A stretch of 64,000 nt of DNA from Orientallactaga sibirica (lineage: Eukaryota; Chordata; Mammalia; Rodentia; Dipodidae), in assembly GCA_036365145.1 (NCBI GenBank), contig JAEOAD010000048.1, positions 16,437,001-16,501,000 of the forward strand. Direction: 5' to 3'. Positions 59,325-64,000 of the stretch are shown here, one piece after another. Both the position numbers and the translations under genes were made by a program. How positions within the stretch are numbered: the stretch's first letter is position 1; every line of letters starts with the position of its first letter. The notes below the pieces were generated by a model, which saw only the letters and a program-made list of their open reading frames with translations, was not told the DNA's origin and did no database searches.

Positions 59325-59867
59325 ATGTCTCAGGACTCAGGGCGAACAAAGGGGGTGCTCCCACATAAAGGAGGCAAAAGTTCTCCAGACCCTAGTACTT
59401 GGCTCTTTCACCCTAGCATCACTGTAGAAATTCACCTTCAGTTTCCTTGGGCTCCCCATCCGTTCCCATGTATCCTCAAGATTCGGAATGAGACTGGTCC
59501 TGAGAATCTAAGGGAAAAGTGGTTACTGTTTTACTGTAACGCTGTCCTGTTTCAGGACAAGCTGAGTGATGGGGAAAGCTGGCCCAAGGGTGGAAGCTTA
59601 AACTATATCATTCTAAAGACCTACTGGCCTGAAGTGCTCTATGCCCAGGTCTTCATGGCTCTTTACCAGGGAACTATGAAAAAAAAAAAAAAAGTGTGTG
59701 GGGGGGAAACCTTTGATCTCTTAGATGGTCCCTGTATCCAAATTCTGCTGCTGAAACAGGAACTGACGAACAATAGAACTCAAATGAAGCATTTCAACCT
59801 TGCTCTGGAGAACCCCACCCCAGTTCCACATGTTTCTGTCCATCCCAGGTCACTACAGGACGGATGA
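59325..59867 (+). pseudogene. ERV gag remnant (matrix region)
   Basis: A 180-codon open frame whose central part (about codons 60-115) resembles the matrix domain of class I ERV Gag proteins: 'LREKWLLFYCN' and 'LSDGESWPKGGSLNY' followed after a small deletion by 'EVLYAQVFMALYQ'. In a live virus this domain targets Gag to the inner plasma membrane. No myristoylation-type start is visible, because the first 45 or so codons do not match the family. An A run at 59678-59693 adds a lysine stretch not expected in Gag, and downstream sequence loses similarity. Capsid and nucleocapsid are not recognised. The assignment comes from motif order and its position upstream of protease and pol. It is non-functional. 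Confidence 0.75.
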
Positions 59868-61239
59868 GAGACGGAGCTTCCTACTGCCCATCCTTTCCTT
59901 TGCTGACAGCACTCCCCTTAAAGGGAAGTGCCTGGACCCACAGGTACAATCTGGGTCTGATGCAGTTACCCTTCTGATTGTTGGGATAAAAGACAAATCA
60001 AAAGCAGCTGGGGGAGTTCTTTCAGGCTCTCAGTTTTGAAGGGATGCTTCATCTTGATGAGGAAGCTGGCTCACTTCCTCACACATCCACACAGCAACGA
60101 CCAAATCAAGCATGAGCCACCCAGGGCTGGGCTCAACCCCAGGGTCTGCCTGGTGGTGACACATGTCTTCCTATGGCAGGGTTCCACCTCCCAAAGGGTC
60201 CATCAGGTGGGAACTAAGCAGGAAGCTCAATGACAAACACCTGAGGCTATGGGGACCTTTACCTTCAAAGCATCGCAGACTCCATGCCTCCTTTTAAATC
60301 ACAGCATTCCAACAATGCAAGGCAAAACCAGGAAGCTTCACTGGGCACCCATCCCGATTTACCAGTAACTTCCAGACCTTAAACGTTAATTTATGAGCTG
60401 ACATTTATTCATGACTACTTGCTATACCCCCCCCGGGGGGGGACACTCAGAGGATCTAGGAACTACAAAAGCCATGCAGATGAACTACTTAGACAAAGTC
60501 TGATGTCTGTCAGTCTAGAGAAGAGGTCATTCCAGAACAAGGACCTACTGACTGGAATTCTAACATCCCAGCCTGGATCATATCCATAGGAGGATGGTAG
60601 AAAACTTCACAGGGCTTAAATTGCAGGGATAAAATATGGCCTTAAGAAACATCTTCACTAAGACAAGATCAGGGAGGTTATTTGGGCAGGGGATGAAAAT
60701 GCTGCTTTTCTCCTCAACAGGATAATTGAGGCTTTCTGGAAATTCACCAACCTGGAGCTCTCAACCCCAGAATGATAAGCTATTTTGCACCCAGCATTTT
60801 ATTAGTCAGCCCTAGACATCTGTAGAGAGCTTCAGAGATTACAGTTGGGAATTCTAGACCCCCTAGGCTCAGCCCTTGGACACTGCCTTCTCAGTGACCA
60901 ACAGCTGAGATCTGGAGAAAGGTCAGTGGGAACAGAGGAGAGGAGAGAAAGGACCCATACGATTGCATCTGTCCTGGGAGGTGCTATTGGCCAGGTCCAT
61001 GCACCAAAGAATTCCAGTGTTAAGTCTCAAAGGCCAGACTTACTTCAACAACAAACAGCTATTGGGCCTACGAATGGACCAGAACCCTCCCCACAAGCTG
61101 TAGTCATGTTCAATATGGAAAGACCCATAGGCCTGGCATTAGAAGGTGGATTGTCCCCATTCTGAGTTGGAGGGGAGGGCCAGCCTACATCGTGGCCACC
61201 TCACAGGACTGAGGGTGCCTGGGGTACAGGCTTGCTCTA
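59868..61239 (+). other. ERV internal DNA, gag remainder not recognisable
   Basis: Lies between the gag matrix trace and the protease trace. The ORF at 60845-61165 ends in a segment ('MERPIGLALEGG') that may be the Gag-Pro border. No zinc knuckle is visible. A C8G8 palindrome lies at 60427-60442. Confidence 0.4.
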
Positions 61240-61345
61240 GCTCCTGACATCTGGATTGTTGCTAGAGAACCTTGGGTCACCTTAGACACAGCAGGTAAGA
61301 AAATTAATCTGCTTATAGATATGAAAGTCACCTACTCAGTGTAAC
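61240..61345 (+). pseudogene. ERV protease remnant
   Basis: One frame reads 'AREPWVTLDTAGKKINLLID', the stretch leading to the aspartic-protease active site in class I ERVs. The four residues at the catalytic position read D-M-K-V instead of the D-T/S-G-A motif required by retroviral proteases, so the enzyme could not act. Retroviral protease normally cleaves Gag and Gag-Pol during particle maturation. The rest is lost to stops and to the SINE that begins about 100 bases downstream. Confidence 0.75.
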
Positions 61346-61436
61346 CTCTCTTCTTGTTTTCAATCCCTAGATATTAGTGGGGGACCCTTGAAAGACAGTG
61401 CTCACTCCTTTAGGAATCTGTCAATTAAAAGATGAG

Positions 61437-61692
61437 ATTTTTAAAAATATATATATTTTAAATTTTTATTTTTATTTATTTATTAGCAACAGACAGACAG
61501 AGAGAGAGAAAGAGGCACAGAGAGAGGGACAGAATGGGCATGCCAGGGCCTCCAGCCACTGCAAACACACTCCAGATGCATATGCCCCCTTGTGCATCTG
61601 GCTTACATGGGTACTTGGTAATCGAGCCTCGAACCAGGGTCCTTAGGCTTCACAGGCAAGAACTTAACCACTAAGCCATCTCTCCAGCCGCT
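61437..61692 (-). mobile_element. tRNA-derived SINE in ERV pro-pol
   Basis: Antisense copy. AAGATGAGATTTTTAA before (61429-61444) and AAGACGAGATTTTTAA after (61694-61709) form the target duplication. Confidence 0.94.
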
Positions 61693-61929
61693 GAAGACGA
61701 GATTTTTAATCATACATTCCTGGTTTTCCCTCACTGCTTTTCTTCCCTGTTTGTAAGAGGGACTTATTGAGCCATCTAGGAGCAATCTGACAACTGCAAG
61801 ATGTTCACAGAGTCATGAGAGCCCACAGACATCCGTGAAGCGCCCCCAAGAAATCCGAACAACGTAGATTCAACGGTTTGGGGCATGGAGACTCCTGCTC
61901 AAGCCAAAATGACTTGAAACCTTGAATTG

Positions 61930-62326
61930 CTTGTTCCAGTTGAAAATGATATCCATTAGAGAGGGAGGCTAAATTAAGATTTCAACCTCTCATTACAAAT
62001 TTTCTAAAATATGGCCTGATGGTTGCTTGTTGGTTTCTCTGTTATCCAGCTGAATGGAGAATGCCATCTGGTGCAGGACCTTAGGCTCGTCAATGAAGCT
62101 GTCATCCCACTACATCCTGGGGCCTAATCCTTATACTCCTTGTCTCTGGTCCTCGAATCTACTGAGCAGTATACAGTGCTAGACCTCAAAGATGCCCTTT
62201 TTCATTATTAACTTACACCCTGACTCTTGGCACTTGTTTGGTTCTGAATGGGAAAACCCAACCACTGGAATTTGCCAATAATGTGCTTGCAGGGTCCTCC
62301 CTCAAGGGTTCAGAGACAGCCCCATC
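61930..62326 (+). pseudogene. ERV reverse transcriptase remnant, N-terminal part
   Basis: Traces in shifting frames: 'EAKLRFQPLITNFLKYGLM', 'VQDLRLVNEAVIPLHP', 'YTVLDLKDAL'-like sequence with the first catalytic aspartate (LDLKDA, near 62180), 'EWENPTTGICQ' and 'LPQGFRDSP'. These are the fingers and palm motifs of a gammaretrovirus-like reverse transcriptase, which copies viral RNA into DNA from a tRNA primer. Several stops and frameshifts interrupt it, and a TTTTA repeat begins immediately after the last motif. Confidence 0.88.
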
Positions 62327-62398
62327 TTATTTTATTTTATTTTATTTTATTTTATTTTATTTTATTTTATTTTATTTTATTTTATTTTATTTATTTTT
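62327..62398 (+). repeat. (TTTTA)n pentanucleotide repeat
   Basis: About 13 TTTTA units inside the ERV pol region. Confidence 0.97.
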
Positions 62399-62419
62399 TT
62401 GCTAGAGCATTCGAAAAAG

Positions 62420-62778
62420 AACTTAGAAAGGCTGAGGTGGTTAAGTCATTAACGGTGCTTGCCTGCATGTCTGCCAGCCTGAGTTCAATTTGCCAGCATG
62501 CACATACAGCCAGATGCAAAGTGGCACATGCATTTTATCCCAACATATCTACAGTAATGGAAGATAATAGGGTCGGAAGCCTGAAAGTCAATTAGACTGA
62601 TAGGCGCACACAGTGGTACAGAGACCCCGTCTCTAAAGCAAGGTGGGAGGGAGGTCAAGCACCGCAAGGTTGTCTTCTGGTCTCCATACTAGAGGCGCAC
62701 ACCCCTCCACATCTTACATAGCCACGCTCGTACACACAGAAACAATAAAAAGTAAATAAATGGGTAAATGAAAAACAA
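62420..62778 (+). mobile_element. B4-like chimeric SINE in ERV pol
   Basis: tRNA-like head ('GGCTGAGGTGGTTAAGTC', 'GCCTGAGTTCAATTTGCC'), then B1-like 'ACAGAGACCCCGTCTCTAAA' and an 'AATAAAAAGTAAATAAATGG' tail. It separates two RT motifs that are neighbours in intact pol. Confidence 0.6.
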
Positions 62779-62784
62779 AGCAAT

Positions 62785-63150
62785 CTCAGTGATGTAGTTT
62801 TGCCTCAGGGAGCCACTTTACAATATGTAGATGATATTTTGACATAAAACCCTACAAGAGAGCATTCTGACCAATCTTACATTTTCTGACTTCTCGTGCC
62901 TTCCCAATTTCCCAGAAAAAAAACCCAGACAACTCAATAGGAATTATAATATTTGGGATATATTTTGACTCCTGGCTCATGGCAACTTTCGCCATCCCAA
63001 GTAAGGACCATAATTGAACTAGTTTGATCAAAGACAAAGAGACAGCTTCAGTTATTCTTGGAGGCTGCCTGGATATTGTCAAATCTGGATTCCCAATTTT
63101 GGATTAATGGCAGAACCTCTTTACGGGACCATCAAGGGGAATAAAATATG
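62785..63150 (+). pseudogene. ERV reverse transcriptase remnant, catalytic and connection part
   Basis: The catalytic box reads QYVDDI at 62821-62838, so both metal-binding aspartates are preserved, with a stop four codons later. Downstream in other frames: 'YLGYILTPGSWQLSPS' and a 'WIPNFGLMA'-like segment (about 63085-63110), the thumb/connection region. The frame changes repeatedly. After 63150 the sequence passes to integrase within about 60 bases, so RNase H is missing. Confidence 0.88.
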
Positions 63151-63179
63151 ATTGCCCCAGGCTCTATAATAGACAGCAA

Positions 63180-64000
63180 TCCAGGAAATACGTGACTCAT
63201 TCCACTTGGGGAGAGATGCCACCATAGAAATGGTCACTTGACTATTCCTAGGACATGGACTGACCCCTCAGTAAGAAATGCACGTCAGGCCTGCCCTCTA
63301 CATACATGATGACTGGCCTTCCTCATACTCTACCACACCTCGAGCCAATCCAGGAAAGAAGCACCTAGCCAAGTCAGGACCGGAAGGTAGACTTTATTAA
63401 CATGCTCCCTTGTGCCAGCTTCAAGTGTCTGTTGGTGTCTGTAGACACCTTCACTGGATGGATAGAAGCTTTTCCTGCCAGGAGTAAAAAACATTACTGA
63501 AGGGCCTGGAGAGATAGCTTAATGGTTAAGTGCTTGCCTGTGAAGCCTAAGGACCCTGGTTCGAGGCTCGATTCCCCAGGACCCATGTATGCACAAGGTG
63601 ATGCATGCATCCGGAGTTCGTTTGCAGTGGCTGAAGGCCCTGGCATGCCCATTCTCTCTCTCTCTCTCTCTCTGCCTCTTTCTTTCTCTATCACTCTCAA
63701 ATAAATAAAAAATAAACACAACAACAACAACAACAACAACAAAAAGCATGCGCCACCACACCAGGCTCTTTATAAATTAAAAAAAATTACTGAAGTGGCA
63801 AATGTCGCATTAAGGAAAATTAGTGCAAGATTGTGCCTCTCCCTCTCCCTAAGGAGTGACAATAGGACACATGTGACCCATCTATACCTAGGGCCCTAGT
63901 GATGAAATATCTATACTTTGCTTGGAGACCATAATTCTCAGGTAAAGTTGAAGTGGCAAACGGGACGATTAATCAGATTGTAGCAAATGAAAATGACGAA
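63180..64000 (+). pseudogene. ERV integrase remnant, open at window edge
   Basis: The N-terminal zinc-binding region is recognisable as 'HLGRDATIEMVT'-like sequence near 63210-63240 with one of its cysteines lost. The catalytic core follows: 'VSVDTFTGWIEAFPAR' at about 63434-63481 carries the first core aspartate. After the SINE, 'SLRSDN' near 63848-63865 matches the second-aspartate box. 'GKVEVANGTINQ' near 63940 matches the third-acidic-residue helix. Integrase inserts viral DNA into the host genome. Stops, frameshifts and the SINE destroy the frame. The sequence continues beyond 64000. Confidence 0.88.
63503..63785 (+). mobile_element. tRNA-derived SINE with B1-like tail piece
   Basis: Sense copy with B-box 'GGTTCGAGGCTCGATTCC', CT tract, then (AAC)n and a B1-like piece 'GCATGCGCCACCACACCAGG'. 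ATTACTGAAG at 63493-63502 and 63786-63795 is the target duplication, so all of it entered as one unit. Confidence 0.92.

Larger units (their letters stand above)
59325..64000 (+). mobile_element. Decayed class I (gammaretrovirus-like) ERV, cut by window edge
   Basis: Traces of gag matrix, protease, reverse transcriptase and integrase occur in the usual order on the plus strand, all broken by stops, frameshifts and insertions. The gag and pol motifs place it near the HERV-W/H/9-like branch of class I ERVs (from memory of those families). No envelope or 3' LTR lies inside the window. At least three later insertions split it: SINE 61437-61692, TTTTA plus B4-like 62327-62778, SINE 63503-63785. 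Confidence 0.85.

Noticed and set aside
59325..59867. 180-residue ORF as a host gene
   Set aside because: Its matrix-like motifs and position before protease and RT traces identify it as ERV gag.

Overview
This window is mammalian, and almost certainly rodent, intergenic DNA. I found no intact host protein-coding gene, no functional RNA gene and nothing bacterial. Rodent origin rests on B1 (7SL-derived), ID and B4-like SINEs and on ORR1/MT-type MaLR LTRs. The dominant repeat is a tRNA-derived SINE whose sense 5' end reads gggctggagagatggctta and whose 3' end is a (CT)n tract followed by an A-rich tail. There are more than 30 copies. It is not the canonical mouse B2, and I associate it with jerboas (Dipodidae, e.g. 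Jaculus). The genus call is from memory, not proven here.

Layout. 1-11.6 kb: unassigned DNA with SINEs, MaLR LTRs and small tandem repeats. 11.8-13.2 kb: a processed HMGN2 pseudogene, the only recognisable host gene, split by a B1. 13.9-18 kb: an LTR-like block and a long antisense L1-like 3' region. 18-23 kb: a dense SINE patch. 23.28-25.16 kb: a complete ORR1-type MaLR element with two LTRs, a tRNA-Leu-type primer-binding site, a polypurine tract and a perfect 5-bp target duplication. 25-33 kb: AT-rich DNA with L1 pieces and a second MaLR, broken by a class II-like ERV on the minus strand whose primer-binding site matches elongator tRNA-Met. 33-48 kb: SINEs, L2 and MIR relics and a cluster of related LTRs on both strands that I cannot name. 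48-59 kb: mostly unassigned DNA, SINEs, B1s, MIRs and microsatellites. 59.3-64 kb: a decayed class I ERV (gag, protease, RT and integrase traces in order, plus strand) that runs off the right edge.

The window is a record of retrotransposition. L1-type machinery explains the SINEs, B1s and the HMGN2 retrocopy, all with A-rich tails and, in many cases, visible target duplications. Three retroviral lineages (MaLR, class II-like, class I) contribute the LTR material. The nesting gives relative ages: MIR and L2 oldest, then L1, MaLR and the class I ERV, then the SINEs inserted into them. I do not see a novel functional system. The most useful leads are the tRNA-Met-primed ERV, the intact MaLR, the unnamed LTR family and the SINE subfamily structure.
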